Counted from the stretch's first letter, positions 33,136 to 44,733 are shown. The stretch is DNA of 64,000 nucleotides from Limnoperna fortunei (GCA_944474755.1 OX104113.1:48127644-48191643), one strand, 5' to 3'. Numbers and translations: made by a program. The notes: a model not told the origin generated them from the letters alone.

Positions 33136-34095
33136 TCATTTGACATTCAAAACGCGTACAACTTGCCGAAATTTACAGCCTATCTGAACAGAAAACTGTC
33201 AGTCTAAGGGAGATGGGAATATGGGTAAAGTGCAAAATGTGCTGGCCACACAATAGCACACAACATAGAGACAGAAGATTGTTTCCATGATAAAAGCAGC
33301 AAGACAGTTCAACGTCGCTCGGTCCTTGATCGTCTAAACAATCATTGCAGGGTAAAAAGTTAGATTATTAGTGAATAATTTAAGAAAAACCACATGGTGT
33401 CGACCGTTATATTCTATTATTTGATATTGAATGATAGTGAGCTATTTGATCGATGCATCTTGTAGTCATCGTAGGTCCCATGTAACAAGCAGTTACACTT
33501 ATTTACTACATTATTCTGTATGTTATTGTTATATTCATTGATTATTTAGCAATTGTTTCAATGTTATTGCTCAGATAAATGTTTTCAAATCGTCTGTTCT
33601 TTTTTTTTAGACTATATTTCCTGGATGTGGCATGACCTTTTAATATTGATATACATGTAGCACTATAACGTCTTGAAAATTTTGCTTTGCAGCGTTTTAG
33701 TTTTAGCACTGCTGATATATTTTGATCAGATTAATTTTGTCCTCTGGAGATCTTTTACTACATATATTTAACATTGATTTGTAGGCCATGTCAAAACTCA
33801 TCAATAACGAGTGGCATTTAAAACGGGTTACAACTTGCCCATATTTACAACATTTCAAAATCGAACACTGTCATTTGAAATCTAAGGGAGATGGGAACTA
33901 CGGGTAAAGTTCAAAATACGCTAGCCAAGCATATGGCACAGCATAGAGACAGCATATCATTACTATGATAAAAGGAGTACGTTAGCTCAATGCTACTCGG
34001 TCCTTGATCGTCAAAATAATCAATTCATGGTAAAACTTAAGATTGCCAGTGAATAATTTAGGAAATTACAACGTGTGGGCGTTTTAAGGTGAATA
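33136..34095. repeat. Diverged direct duplication, about 270 bp per unit
   Basis: Unit 1 (about 33,140-33,410) and unit 2 (about 33,812-34,090) share taagggagatgggaa, catagagacag, cggtccttgatcgtc and agtgaataattta in the same order and orientation, 400 bp apart. Short open stretches exist but no domain was recognised. Confidence 0.75.
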
Positions 34096-34309
34096 AGTAA
34101 TCTTTACTTAGAGTCGTCACATATATACAAACCTAACAAGGTAACATGAGCTCTGTAGTTCTTGTAAAAAAAGCAGATCACAGGACATGCATGAATAAAT
34201 ACATAAAAAGCATACAAGCATTAAAAAACAAAACGTATAAAACCTACAAGCATAACAAGATAAAAAGCATACAAGCATAAAAAGACTTAAAATGCGTACA
34301 TGTCGTTAC

Positions 34310-34498
34310 CGTGAAAAGAGCGTGGCACACTCCAAACACATGCCACCCACTGTGGTCTGCGGTCAGGCTTTAATATTACGACCTGACAACCCCCACTTTC
34401 CCCTCCAAACAAGAGGGAATCCCATATCCGCCACATGGGCACACGCTGGGTTGCTTTGTGGGTCGAGCACTGGGATCCCTCACAGTTGGGTCTTAGCA
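34310..34498 (-). mobile_element. SINE-A 5' half
   Basis: Body agagcgtggcacactccaaa, ggtctgcggtcaggcttt, and the head ctgggttgctttgtgggtcg to tcacagttgggtct. The 3' half is missing. Opposed frames 34,287-34,589 and 34,292-34,537 lie in it and are not genes. Confidence 0.75.
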
Positions 34499-34867
34499 TG
34501 GCATTTAGAAAAGGGCCTATTTTGGTTTCCGAGATGACTAAAATGTTTACACTTTTACTTTGGTATTGAATGGTAAAACAATTTAACAATGTATAGTCTG
34601 TGTTTTTGACAATAAAACAAGTTTAAATGAACAGCTGTTGATATTGTTAGCATGGTTTTAAATCTTTTGCATACGATCCAACACATACAACAAGTAAAAT
34701 GAGTACTTAAGTAAGGTCTAGACAGTTGTTAGACGCTTTGACACAATACGAATGCGTTAAGAATGTCGTATTAGAACTTGTGTTTGTGAATGCAATAATT
34801 ATTTAAAAAAATTAAATTTATTGGGTTACTTTTACATATTTAAATAGTACGTTTTAAATACAGAAGA

Positions 34868-35178
34868 AATGAGTGATGGAACACAATTTGCACTGCCTCT
34901 AAAAAGCATGGCATATTAAAGAGGGGAGAAAAATTAGACTTTTGTAACGGATAAAAATAACCCACTCTTTATTTTCGAAGTCTACAAAAGAGGTCTATAT
35001 CGTTTAAGGAGCGTGACAGTCTCCAAACACACCACACACTACTGTTAGTGGCCAGGATATTCATATATGACTTTAGAACCCCCCTCCCCCAGGAGAGGGT
35101 CGCCTCTATCCGCCATCAGGAACGCGCTGGCATGCTTTGTAGGCCGAGCACTGGTAACCCTACCAGTATGCTTCCAGT
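34868..35178 (-). mobile_element. SINE-A, tail lost
   Basis: From gtgatggaacacaatttgca through aagagaggtctatatcg-like body to the head gcgctggcatgctttgtagg and gtatgcttccag. The 3' tail is not present. Confidence 0.75.
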
Positions 35179-35436
35179 TTCCAAATTGATCGGAAAAATT
35201 ACGACATAAATAATTCATAGGTATATAATAATTTAATTAAGTGAGTCTTGTGGTCTTTTCTTCCAATTTATGAGTTATATGTCTAGGCTGCCGAAGCCCC
35301 TGAATACCGTTTTTTTTTATTCCTATAGTTATTTTTCAAATTGATCTTGCCTAATGCGCTATTTATATCAAAGTACATTTATATTGTAAATAAACTTCAT
35401 GATATCCAGCCACTACTGCAAAAAATAATTAAGGTC

Positions 35437-35869
35437 TTTTCCCACTACACTGGGACCATACTGGAAGGGGTTCCCAGTGCTCGACCCACAGAGCAGCCCA
35501 GCGCGTCCCCGGGTGGCGGATAGGGGAGACCCTCTCGTTGCGGGTTGTCAGGTCATAATACGGAAAGCCTGACAGCGGACCGTAGTGGGTAACGTGTTTG
35601 GAGAGTGCCACGCTCCTTGCACGATAAAGACCCCTTTTGTAGATTTCGAAAAAGAGTAGGCTCATTGTAGCCGCTACAGAAGGCTAAATTTTCCGCCCCT
35701 ACCCATCCATACTTTTCTAATGGCAGTCAAAATTGTATTCCCTGTGACCCATCCCACCCCCATTTTCCTTTGATTTATTGTTTGTTAACTTGTTCCCGTC
35801 CTGAATATAGCTAAAATACTGCTCGCTGGACAAAAAGCAGACATCCAATCAATCAATTTTCCTACTACA
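35437..35869 (+). mobile_element. SINE-A, best full-length copy (35,450-35,856) with target-site duplications
   Basis: Element 35,450-35,856 (407 bp) flanked by ttttcccactaca (35,437-35,449) and ttttcctactaca (35,857-35,869), 12 of 13 identical. It starts ctgggaccatactggaaggg, then gttcccagtgctcgaccc, gagcagcccagcgcgtcccc, gataggggagaccctctcg, and ggttgtcaggtcataatacg. The body holds ccacgctccttgcacgataa, and it ends cgtcctgaatatagctaaaa, ctgctcgctggac, a caat repeat. The head lacks convincing tRNA A and B boxes; the body and tail equal those of SINE-C. Two opposed short frames here are by-products. Confidence 0.93.
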
Positions 35870-35899
35870 GTGGAAAAACCATACTGTATTTCTTATGAT

Positions 35900-36345
35900 T
35901 ATGATTATTTTTTTTCTGCCGCAGATGTCAAAAGTGTTTTGACGTATCGTTTTGAAACTTGGCACAAATAACCGACACTACCTGGGCTCGACCCAAGTCA
36001 CCCTGTGAAACCGATCTATTTTTATTAACGGAGTTCTGCCCCAAAACCCTTGTGTTCAGATAAACTCGGAAACCATGACAGATATCAAAAATCTAAAGTG
36101 GGGAAAATGTTGTCCGACTCATTGCCATGATTTGTCATGCAAAAAAAAATTGCGATCCTTCCTGGTTACGCGTTTTTGATGCGAAGTTTGTCGAAAACGT
36201 CAAAGTTGTTTGATTTCCACAAAACTTGGTTTCCAAGTGGATATGAGGATCCTAATTACATATCCGGGACATTTTTTTCGGTCCACCATTTTCAAAATGG
36301 CCGCCATTGAAATTTTGTTTTCAATATAATTAAAAAACCATAAAA
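35900..36345. repeat. Dispersed repeat of unknown family
   Basis: Contains ttgacgtatcgttttgaaac, ttggcacaaataaccg, gtcgaaaacgtcaaagttg and ccaccattttcaaaatggcc, motifs of an invertebrate intergenic repeat. The last includes a ggccgccattttgaaaatgg-type inverted pair. No coding role seen. Confidence 0.4.
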
Positions 36346-36564
36346 TATTTATTAGGCGTCACAATTTTAAATTTTTTAAAAGAAATTAATCGATATTGCA
36401 AAATTTAATTGCACTTCTTATTGCGATATTGCATACTTTTTATTGTTTTAGTTACGTTTTTATCTGTATACAAGTATATTCTCATACTATTTTGAGATCT
36501 GTTTTTATTTTAAGGGAGGGATATTAAATGGTTGTTTATTATTAAAATTGTTAATTTGTTCTAA

Positions 36565-36710
36565 TTATCACGTCCAGAATATAGCTGAAATATTGCTTGC
36601 TGGACGTTAATCAACAATCAATCATTAAATTTTAATAACTTTCACGTTCTGAATATAGCCGACATATTGCTTGCTGGACGTAAAAAATCCACAATAAATC
36701 AATCATTGAC
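36565..36710 (+). mobile_element. Two tandem LINE 3'-tail fragments
   Basis: 36,569-36,623 (cacgtccagaatatagctg, attgcttgctggacgtta, caatcaatca) and 36,642-36,707 (cacgttctgaatatagccg, attgcttgctggacgtaa, aatcaatca). The cacgtcc start and ttgcttgctggacg match the LINE tails at 6.95 and 49.4 kb more closely than any SINE. Both are severely 5'-truncated copies. Confidence 0.8.
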
Positions 36711-36964
36711 ATTTTAAGACAAAGCGGAATAGAATAACTGCTAGTATGCGTCACTTTTTTTTAATGTGGATTGTGTTTGTTCTTGAAAGACCAAAATTAC
36801 AACTGGTACAAATTCAAACATATGGTAATTTTTTCTAAACGATCGCTTTTTAATTCTTTAGGGCTGCAACATTTCGGCTCAATTGCCAAAATGGTGTAAT
36901 TTTTTTTTACCTTTGCAATCCATCAAATACAGTTAGGTGCAGTCCTAACATAACATAAAGTTAA

Positions 36965-37440
36965 CTTAAACCAGTCCAAATCTCTGGTCAAAATCTCTGC
37001 TTTTGAGAAAAAAGATCTCTGCTTTTTGACCAAAAACCAGTCAATTTGACCGCTTTGACAGGACAAAATTTTGTCCAGATCTCTGCTTTAAATATTGTCA
37101 AATTCTCTGCTTTTGTCAAGTGGACAAAAACGGTCCAAATCTCTGCTTTTGTCAAATTGACAAAAACGGTCAAAATCTCTGCTTTCAAATGTCACCTGAC
37201 AAAAATTTCCAGTGGACAAAAATTGTCAAAATCTCAGCTTTTAAATTGTCACGTGACCAAAATGTCCAGTGGACAAAAATTATCAAAATCTCTGCTTTTC
37301 AATAGTCACGTGACAAAAATGTCCAGTGGACAAAATCTCTGCTTTGCAATCTTTCAAGTCACAAAATGTCCCTTTGTACAAAAAGTCAAAATATATGCTT
37401 TATTTAATCATTTCGTTACAAATTGTCAATTAGACGATCA
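36965..37440. repeat. Minisatellite of about 45-58 bp units with palindromic boxes
   Basis: About ten units share caaaatctctgctttt. The better preserved ones alternate with the near-palindromes gtccagtggac and gtcacgtgac. Because the unit has no stop in one frame, 144- and 66-codon frames stay open on opposite strands (37,046-37,480 and 36,988-37,188); these are repeat translations, not genes. Confidence 0.85.
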
Positions 37441-37639
37441 CCAAAAATTAGTTAACGAAATCTACGGCAGTCTATTTTAAAGAACGCGATTTGTTTCCCG
37501 TCCGCGTTTCGGTAAATGTATAGCAATATTAATATTTACATTTCACTTTTAATTCCACACTTAATAATATTAATTAGTTTTCAAATCTTGGCCTCTACAT
37601 CCTAGGATATGCGTTTTAACCTCGTATCCAAAATTTAAA

Positions 37640-38690
37640 ACAAATCACCCATAAAATCCCAAATTAAAACCTCTTCTTCATATCAAATCACTCCTGAGAA
37701 AATAGAAATATAAAATTACAACCATATCAAATACATTTTATCACTCCAGAAACTTTTGCGATGCAATTAAAAAACATATTTCTCATACAAAATCACTCCA
37801 AATACTTTAGCGATGCAAATGAAAACCCTATTTCACATATCAAATCAATCCTGAACCCATAGCAATGCAATTAAGAACCATATTTCACATATGAAATTAA
37901 TTCGTTGAGACATTTATAATGCAAATATAAACTATATTTAACATATAATCAGGAGACTATAGCAATGCAGTTTAAACCATATTCCACATATAAATTTACT
38001 CTGGAGACCTTAGCCATGTGATTAAAAAGAATATTTTAGAAGAATGAGTAAACCTCAAATACAGTATACGAATCTAGACGGCAAGGAACATCTGAAAACA
38101 ATTTGTACAAATTTGCATAAAATGTATAGGCATTAAAACAATATAAAATCACTAAAGAAACTAAAGCTATGCAATTAAAAACTATATTTCACATATAAAG
38201 TTACTCTAAAGACCTTAGCCATGCAATTAAAAACCATATTTTGCATATAAATTCCTGAAACCTTGGCAATACCATTAAAACAAAACATTCAACATATAAA
38301 ATCAATCCTGACACCATAGTGATCATGATGATGGAATAAAAAACCATATTTCACATATAAAATCAATCCTGAAACTTTTAAAATACAATTAATATCTATA
38401 TTTAACATATAAAATCTCTAATGATACTGAAGCAATGTAATCAAAAACCATATTTCACATATAAAATCACTCTGTAGACCTAAGTGATGCAATTAAAAAC
38501 CATAATTAACATACAAAATCACTAATTAAATTAAAAACTCTATTTCACATATAAAGTCACTCTGGAGACCTTAGCCATGCAATTCCAAACCATATTTTAC
38601 ATATAAAATCAATCCTGAGACCATATAGATGGAATTAAAACCATATTCTGCATATTTGCAAACAAAGGCAACACAAATTTATATTTAAAG
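37640..38690. repeat. Decayed tandem array, unit about 50-55 bp
   Basis: About 18-20 units follow the pattern gcaattaaaaaccatattt, cacatataaaatcactc, tgaagaccttagc with many indels. It lies between the minisatellite at 37 kb and the Penelope-like relic at 38.7 kb; such arrays sit next to Penelope-like elements in some genomes, but a link is only suggested here. Confidence 0.8.
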
Positions 38691-38709
38691 TACTTTGTTA
38701 TAAATAACA

Positions 38710-39690
38710 ATTTATAATGCAATTCGACTCGAAAAATTTGAAGGAGATTCTCGACGCCCCAAATACTTATTTCACACAAATGGTACTTTTTTATTTTGGA
38801 TAAACAACTGTCAAATATCTCATTTTACAAAAAGAAAACTTATATCGGACACTTCACCTGCTATAACGAAGGAAATACAGTCAACCTACTCTAAAATTAA
38901 TAAAGAAGGTCACATCGATAATGATACATTTGAATATTTAATGCCTGAAAACTGTTCTGCGGGTAAATTCTATCTTCTTCCCACACTTCACAAAGAATGC
39001 ATTCCTGGAAGACCCATTGTATCAACAATTTCCATCTAAAACGGAATGACGACAACGGATCTCGCAGTATTCCCTACAGTCAAGACATACGTATCAACAG
39101 AATTTGCTCAACATAAAATATCCAAAACCATCGTTTATACGAGCTCTGTAAACATCAACTCAACAGAAGCTACAAAAACATCACCGTGGCATTTGGAAAA
39201 AACACTCAATGCTTCCTGAGATTCGTTTCATTCTGACTTAAAAAACACATTTCTAATGTTGCAAGGAAACATTGGAACCTAATCGAAAACCACCTATTAT
39301 GAAAAATCGTCGACCAAGAGTCTAAAAGACAACCCTCCCTTCAAACCTGGTGGCTACAATCGCAGGATTTGTAAATGCTGTAAAGCAGCAAACATTGCTA
39401 GCACCTTTCGAAGCACAACACTTAAAGAAAGCTTTACAATATACCCTTAACTGTTCCTGTTAATCCTGTTGACTTAACAACATGCGCTCCTTATTCACTT
39501 TTAAACAGAAATTTCCATCAACTCGTTACCTTAAAACTACAGGCCACTCTTTTGATACTTTAAAATTCCAAATGTGTGTGGGATACATTAACCAGAAATC
39601 TTCAAGAAACATTTTGGCAATTACACACCGTATTACCCGATACATCAAACCCGACGGATAAGGACAAGACCCATCTGTTCTCATTTAAAT
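38710..39690 (+). pseudogene. Penelope-like reverse transcriptase relic
   Basis: At 38,845-39,039 one open frame reads TSPAITKEIQSTYSKINKEG, then HIDNDTFEYLMPENCSAGKF, YLLPTLHKECIPGRPIVSTI. The LPxLHK and GRPIVS motifs in this spacing are the start of the Penelope-like RT core. Near 39,345-39,445 the segment PFKPGGYNRRICKCCKAANI followed by FRSTTLKES fits the Cys-rich linker before the GIY-YIG endonuclease of such elements. The catalytic YxDD region is missing, and no GIY-YIG motif could be read with confidence. Multiple stops make it inactive. It differs from the minus-strand relic at 3.8-4.9 kb. Confidence 0.7.
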
Positions 39691-39756
39691 AACAAATGAA
39701 ACTGATACATCTGAACCCACTGGATAATATATTTTCTTTTGTTATTTAAATGAGAT

Positions 39757-40705
39757 TATTTCATATCACTAAAATTATGTTTGTTTCAATTGGATTAAAC
39801 AAGGTCAGCTGGTATTAATTAATCTGCACTAATTTGACTTGAGGGCAATACCTCAACGTGATAACGCCCGTGGGCGTTATCACGTCGTGGTAATGCCCTC
39901 TCCAGTAACAAGCAGCATCAAACTGTGTATTTGTAATTTATATAAAAAAATTATATGTACATGTACAACCTAAATGAGGAAAAAATGTCCTAAAGTTTGG
40001 AAAACTTTATGTGTGTACGGAAAAATGAAAAACAATGATACATCATGAGGCCAACATTCAAATCATATAGCAAACAGCTAAAAATAAATATTACAGTCTT
40101 AAACAGTTTCTTAACTCTTCAATAAAATAAAAATAATAGCTGCTTATATAGCTGGCATTGTCATGATATTTGACACCACTCGGGACAGTGGTATTGCCTT
40201 TAACATTGATCATGCCATCGTCTTTGGCTCGGGCATTATCAATGTTTCAGGCAATACCACTCTCCCTTGTGCAGTCAAGATATCGTGACAATGCCCTCTA
40301 TATCAGTAACTATTGTAAAATTATTTCATATCAGTAAAATTGTTTGTTTTAATTGGATAAAACAAGGTCAGCTGGTATTATTTAATCTGCAGTAATTTGA
40401 AGTGAAGGCATTATCACGCCGAGATAACGCTCGTCGTGGTAATGCCCTATCCAGTAACAAGCAACATAAACTGTTTTTTTAAATATATAAATAAATATAT
40501 GTAAATTTGCAACATAAATAAAGAATAAAATGTCATTCAGTTTAGAAAACTGACTGTATATATTGTGAACATGCCGAATGGTGATATATCATCAGGCCAA
40601 CATCCAAATCATACAGCTACAAATAAAATAATACAGTGTAAACTACATAGCATCTTAATTCTTCAATGAAATAAATACAATAGTTGCTTATATAGCTGGC
40701 ATTGT
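39757..40705. repeat. Direct duplication with fold-back cores
   Basis: Two units (about 39,757-40,150 and 40,325-40,700) share ttggattaaacaaggtcagc / ttggataaaacaaggtcagc, tccagtaacaagca and, at their ends, cttatatagctggcattgtc. Each has a palindromic box rich in ggcattatcacg/gataatgccc variants. Between them (40,170-40,310) is another fold-back with accactcgggacagtggtat and its partial complement. Probably a rearranged non-autonomous DNA element. Confidence 0.75.
39841..39900. repeat. 60-bp palindrome
   Basis: The two 30-base halves are complementary at 26 positions, including an uninterrupted stretch acgtgataacgccc with its complement. With no spacer it could extrude a cruciform or mark abutting TIRs. 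Confidence 0.9.
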
Positions 40706-40756
40706 CATGTTGGCCTGATGATATATCACCATTCGGCATGTTCACAATATATACAG
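40554..40756. repeat. Perfect 50-bp inverted repeat, 103-bp spacer
   Basis: 40,554-40,603 (starting ctgtatatattgtgaacatg) is exactly complementary to 40,707-40,756. No mismatch in 50 bases, in contrast to the diverged surroundings. Confidence 0.95.
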
Positions 40757-41224
40757 CCAAAAAAGGGGAGTCTAATTTTTTTCAAATTTCCTCGAGGTGC
40801 CCCTACGTATTCGAAATTTGTTTTCTTCCTCCTAAATGTGTATAAAACTCCTTTTTTGTCTATTTTCATACCAAAGATTGCATTTCTTTCCAAAATATAT
40901 TTACTTTAACAATCATTATTGACCAATCGCGTTTAACCTGACAGTTTTTTCACGCTATACTTTGTGCTCATAAAATTGCAGCGCCCATACCGTTATGCAA
41001 TAGTACATTGATACCTATACTGTACCATTCGCGCATGCGCAATATATATTTTCACATTTCCGTTGTAAACTGTCGGACAACAAACGTTTTTCTACCAAAG
41101 ATTCTGGATACTGTTAGTTTACTTTTATTGTTAAATTGCTGTTTCATTACCATTATTACATCAATTAAATACCATTACTGAATAAAGTTGATCATGGTTT
41201 GAAGTTTTTCGGTATAATAAAATA
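40757..41224. other. Possible promoter-like segment around an NRF-1-type palindrome
   Basis: gcgcatgcgc at 41,031-41,040 is the core of the NRF-1 binding palindrome, which often marks housekeeping promoters in animals. No first exon with a donor site could be recognised downstream. A chance occurrence cannot be excluded. Confidence 0.2.
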
Positions 41225-41296
41225 AATGTTACATGTCTGACAGGGTGACGTCAAGTTGACATTTATTATGTCACCCTGTCAGACATGTAATATTTA
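41225..41296. repeat. 26-bp hairpin
   Basis: aaatgttacatgtctgacag (41,225 on) and its inverted copy (41,271-41,296) match at 25 of 26 positions around a 20-base loop. Confidence 0.9.
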
Positions 41297-43798
41297 TACA
41301 CTATTGTATAAATACATGAGTTTTGACCGTATCCGTTGGGTGTTAATGTATAAATGTTATACGGTGAGAATTACAAACTTTGGAATCTGATGGATTGACG
41401 AACGCAATCTTCAGGAAGTAGAGTACTAAAATATTTATAATTCTACAGTAAAATAAACAACAAAAATATTTATAGGGTCATTCAGCATCCCAATTTGTTT
41501 GTAAAGTGAGCAACAAAAATATTTTCCATTATTTTAATTTTTTTCCTCGAGTCAACGACTGATCACAGGAATTTGACCCCTTATCATTCGGGTCGAAAAA
41601 TGGCCAGAAAAAGAAAAAAAAATACTGTCGCGAACAAAGTGAGCGAAGGAGTCTAACGCAAGAATAAGCAATTCCTACCCCCTGCCTTAGAGTTTGGAAA
41701 TTTTTACTGCCAACATGATTGTGGGTGTTCTGCGTACTCGCGGGCATTTATTCTTCAAGATTATGACAGCAATTCCTTTAATATATATGGGTTATTCTAT
41801 AACCCCTTTATGGGACCTCGATAAATGTTTATTGTTACCCTTTAGATACCTCTCAGGAAGATAGGTTACCATGGTGTTATCGCTGATAAAAGAATCACGT
41901 GGATTTTTACACGACAATTTAGTTATCATTATAAGCAAATTGACCACACACGTTTTTTACAAAATAAACAAGTTCGACTGGAATTTTTAGCTAATTATGA
42001 GTATTGTGTTACTCTATTTGGATTTTTGTCGCAAATTTGGGCCACCTATTGTGGCTAAGTAATTATTCAACTAAATTAAACATATATACATGTAGTTATG
42101 ATAAAAATGCGAAGGTGGGGTTCAAGAAAAAAGGCCCACCACACACATAAACATACAATAACAATAATCGTGTACTAAGATTACTTTTGTGAACTAGCAA
42201 AGATAATAAATTACAGAAGCATAAGTCTAAGAACTTTCCAGAGACTGGCAGCTAGGACACGTGTCCAAACATCGTTATTAAAAAACCATGTACTGTTTTA
42301 ATTTCCAAGAGTAGAAATGTTTTTGGAGAAAAGGAAGCTTTAATTACAGCAATCATGACTGTTCAGGTAGCAAAGGAGCACAGAGATTATTATTTTAACC
42401 TTTATTAACGCAACACAAGACTACAAGTCATGGCGATACAATGACGAATCATAAAACAAATAACATATATAAAGAAGTTATAACAATTTAAAAAAAACTA
42501 AGACTGATCAGGGTCTTCTTTCCTCAGTTCTAATTACTGTTCTATAAAAGACGATACAGCCTTAAGGTAGATCACCACTAATAGATGCAGCTGATGAATT
42601 TTTTTTGTTTTCAGATATTTTGTTCTTTGAACTATACACATTTCAAAATTGGAATAAAAAACATGTCTCCAGGCTTGTTTTCTTACAATCTTTAAACAAA
42701 AACTACACAATTTAGCCCCCTTTTTAATAAAATTTAACAAAGATAATACAGGAAAAATTGGTAATCCTGTAGTATATAAACTTTTAAAATAAAATCTGGC
42801 TGATAACTTTTTTAAAAACTTTTTATTCAGAAATTGGAGTACTTCATTTTAAAACAATAAAAAGGGGTGGTATCCATGCATTTTAAAGCAACAAATACAT
42901 GATTTTGATATTCATTAGACAGTAAAAAGGGGAGATAAATCTATGCTTAATATCTGTCTGATCATGTGTCCAATTGTTAATAAGAGATGGTTTGAGATGA
43001 TGGGTTAATATTTTGAGGTTATTTAGTGCATAATGAAGGGATGATGCAAGCAAAATATTTTTGTAGGAAAATTTAAGATGGCCGAATGTCGGCCATTTTT
43101 TTTTCAATTTTATCTATGTTTTCATATCTGGACTGACATTTCAAGTGATTTGAGATCACATAAGTTGTTGGAAAGTGGTTTAAGATCATAAGCTTACAAT
43201 ATGTAGTGAACTATGAATGAAGGAATAGGTTAGTCCTTAGGTTTTTAATATAAATTTTGTAATGGTTGAATGGCGGCCATTTTGAAATTGTATTTTCAAT
43301 TGTTGGTTACATCTGGGATAGGTCCAAGATCTCAAGATTTTAGTTTGTTTTAGTTGAATAGTTGTGAATAGCTGAAATAATATTGCATTATATTAACATT
43401 AGTTGCTGGTTCCTAAACAAAATATGTTACAAGTGAAGTACACCATAATGAAGGTCTAGTCCATGATCTTATGTTTAGATGGACCAACGCTTTCAAATTT
43501 CATCCTGACAGCTGCATACAAAAACCTTTGTTATAGTTACATAGATGTGTATCATAAAAAAAGTTTTTGCAGTATATGTATAATTCTTTTAATTTGGCAC
43601 TATTAATAAATGCATGCACATACACTTATGCTACAGTGACATTGAATATATATAATGGCATTGCAAAACAATGTACTGCCCCAATAATTTTCCTTGAATA
43701 TAAGGGTATGCTGGGAATAAACAAAATTAATACAACATAGTATTACTGCATTGGTTGTTTTATGAAAAGTAATCTTTTGCAATTAATGTTTGTTCTAG
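41297..43798. other. Unassigned DNA, no gene recognised
   Basis: Minus-strand frames of 68-74 codons (41,529-41,747, 42,534-42,740, 42,883-43,107) show no domain. Two weakly similar blocks around 43,080-43,150 and 43,265-43,330 share an inverted gaatg-cggccatttt pattern. Confidence 0.4.
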
Positions 43799-44410
43799 CC
43801 TGCAAGACGGACGTTTCCCCCAAATTGACCATAGCAAGTTCAAAAGGGGCGTAACTCCCACAAAATTTCCCTTATGAAATATACATTGTAATTTGCACAA
43901 CTAGATATTTTACACTTGATCTTCTAAGTTCAAGAGGTGTAACTCTCACAAAATTAGTTGGATAAACAAATGTGGACTGTTGGTTATACCTCGGCTATCA
44001 CAAAAAATTTCTATGTTCATTGTATTAGATAAACAGGAAGTAGTTGACCAAGGAGCATAAAATCACTATACACCATATGGTACTATGGGGTAAAGCAATA
44101 TGCAAAATATCAGGCTTCTTTACCCTACCGTTGCTTAGAAAACTGAGATGGAAATTTTGCATGTACGTCAACTGTGTAAAAATCTAAGTATTCAGTAAGC
44201 AGGAAGCAGATGACCAAGAAGCATAAAATCACTACACACAATATGGTACTATAGGATAAAACAATATGCAAAATGTCAGGCTTCTGCATCTTATAGTTGC
44301 CAGTGACATATAATTATATGTAATTATATGTCTCTGTAGTTGCTGAGAACACTGCGACGGAAATTTTTGTTATGGACAGGGGTTAAGCAATAAATTGAAG
44401 CAGGAGTATA
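43799..44410. repeat. Dispersed repeat with internal 190-bp duplication
   Basis: Contains aaaaggggcgtaactcccac, a mollusc-type repeat motif. The block gaccaaggagcataaaatca to aatatcaggcttct (about 44,047-44,120) recurs at about 44,211-44,285 as gaccaagaagcataaaatca to aatgtcaggcttct. Confidence 0.65.
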
Positions 44411-44477
44411 AATATATAGTAGTAAATATACACAACTACATATAATCTACATGTATACCAAGTTTCATAATATTCTC

Positions 44478-44733
44478 AGGGGCCTCGGTGGCTGAGTGGT
44501 TAAGGTAGTTCGTCTACTATTGATCTAGTGGTCAGTCAACACTGAGATTGCTGGTTCGAGCCTCACTGGGGGAAGGGTGCGTTCGATTCCAACCTTAATT
44601 GATAAGGCTTGCCGGTTTTTCTACCTAAGGTCAGGGTTTTCTCTGGTCTTGCTTCCACCCCAATAAAAACTAGATGCCATGATATAGCTGTAAAATTGCT
44701 GAAAGTGGCTTTAAACAAGAATCAAACAAACAA
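44478..44733 (+). mobile_element. SINE-B, type copy
   Basis: Head ggggcctcggtggctgagtg followed by gttaaggtag (A-box region of a tRNA-Leu/Ser-like head), ctattgatct, then the B-box-like ctggttcgagcctc at about 44,551. The core follows with ttgccggtttttctacctaa and aataaaaactagatgccatg. The tail is atatagctgtaaaattgctg, aaagtggctttaaac, and aaacaaacaaa. Flanks aatattctca / aatattttct suggest an imperfect target-site duplication. The tRNA-like head supplies an internal pol III promoter in such elements. Confidence 0.9.

Noticed and set aside
34287..34589. 100-codon minus-strand frame
   Set aside because: Lies over a SINE-A; similar frames occur in other SINE-A copies by shared sequence only.
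37046..37480. 144-codon open frame on the plus strand
   Set aside because: It is a translation of the caaaatctctgctttt minisatellite; the opposite strand is open in the same place, and no domain is visible.
36965..38690. CRISPR-like arrangement of repeats with spacers
   Set aside because: The context is an animal genome, the units vary in length and sequence, and the spacers are themselves repeated.
41031..41040. NRF-1-type palindrome as proof of a promoter
   Set aside because: A single 10-base site without a recognisable first exon is not enough; listed only as a weak possibility.
44478..44570. tRNA gene
   Set aside because: A- and B-box-like sequences belong to the SINE-B head; there is no cloverleaf that closes correctly and the same head recurs in other copies with a SINE tail.
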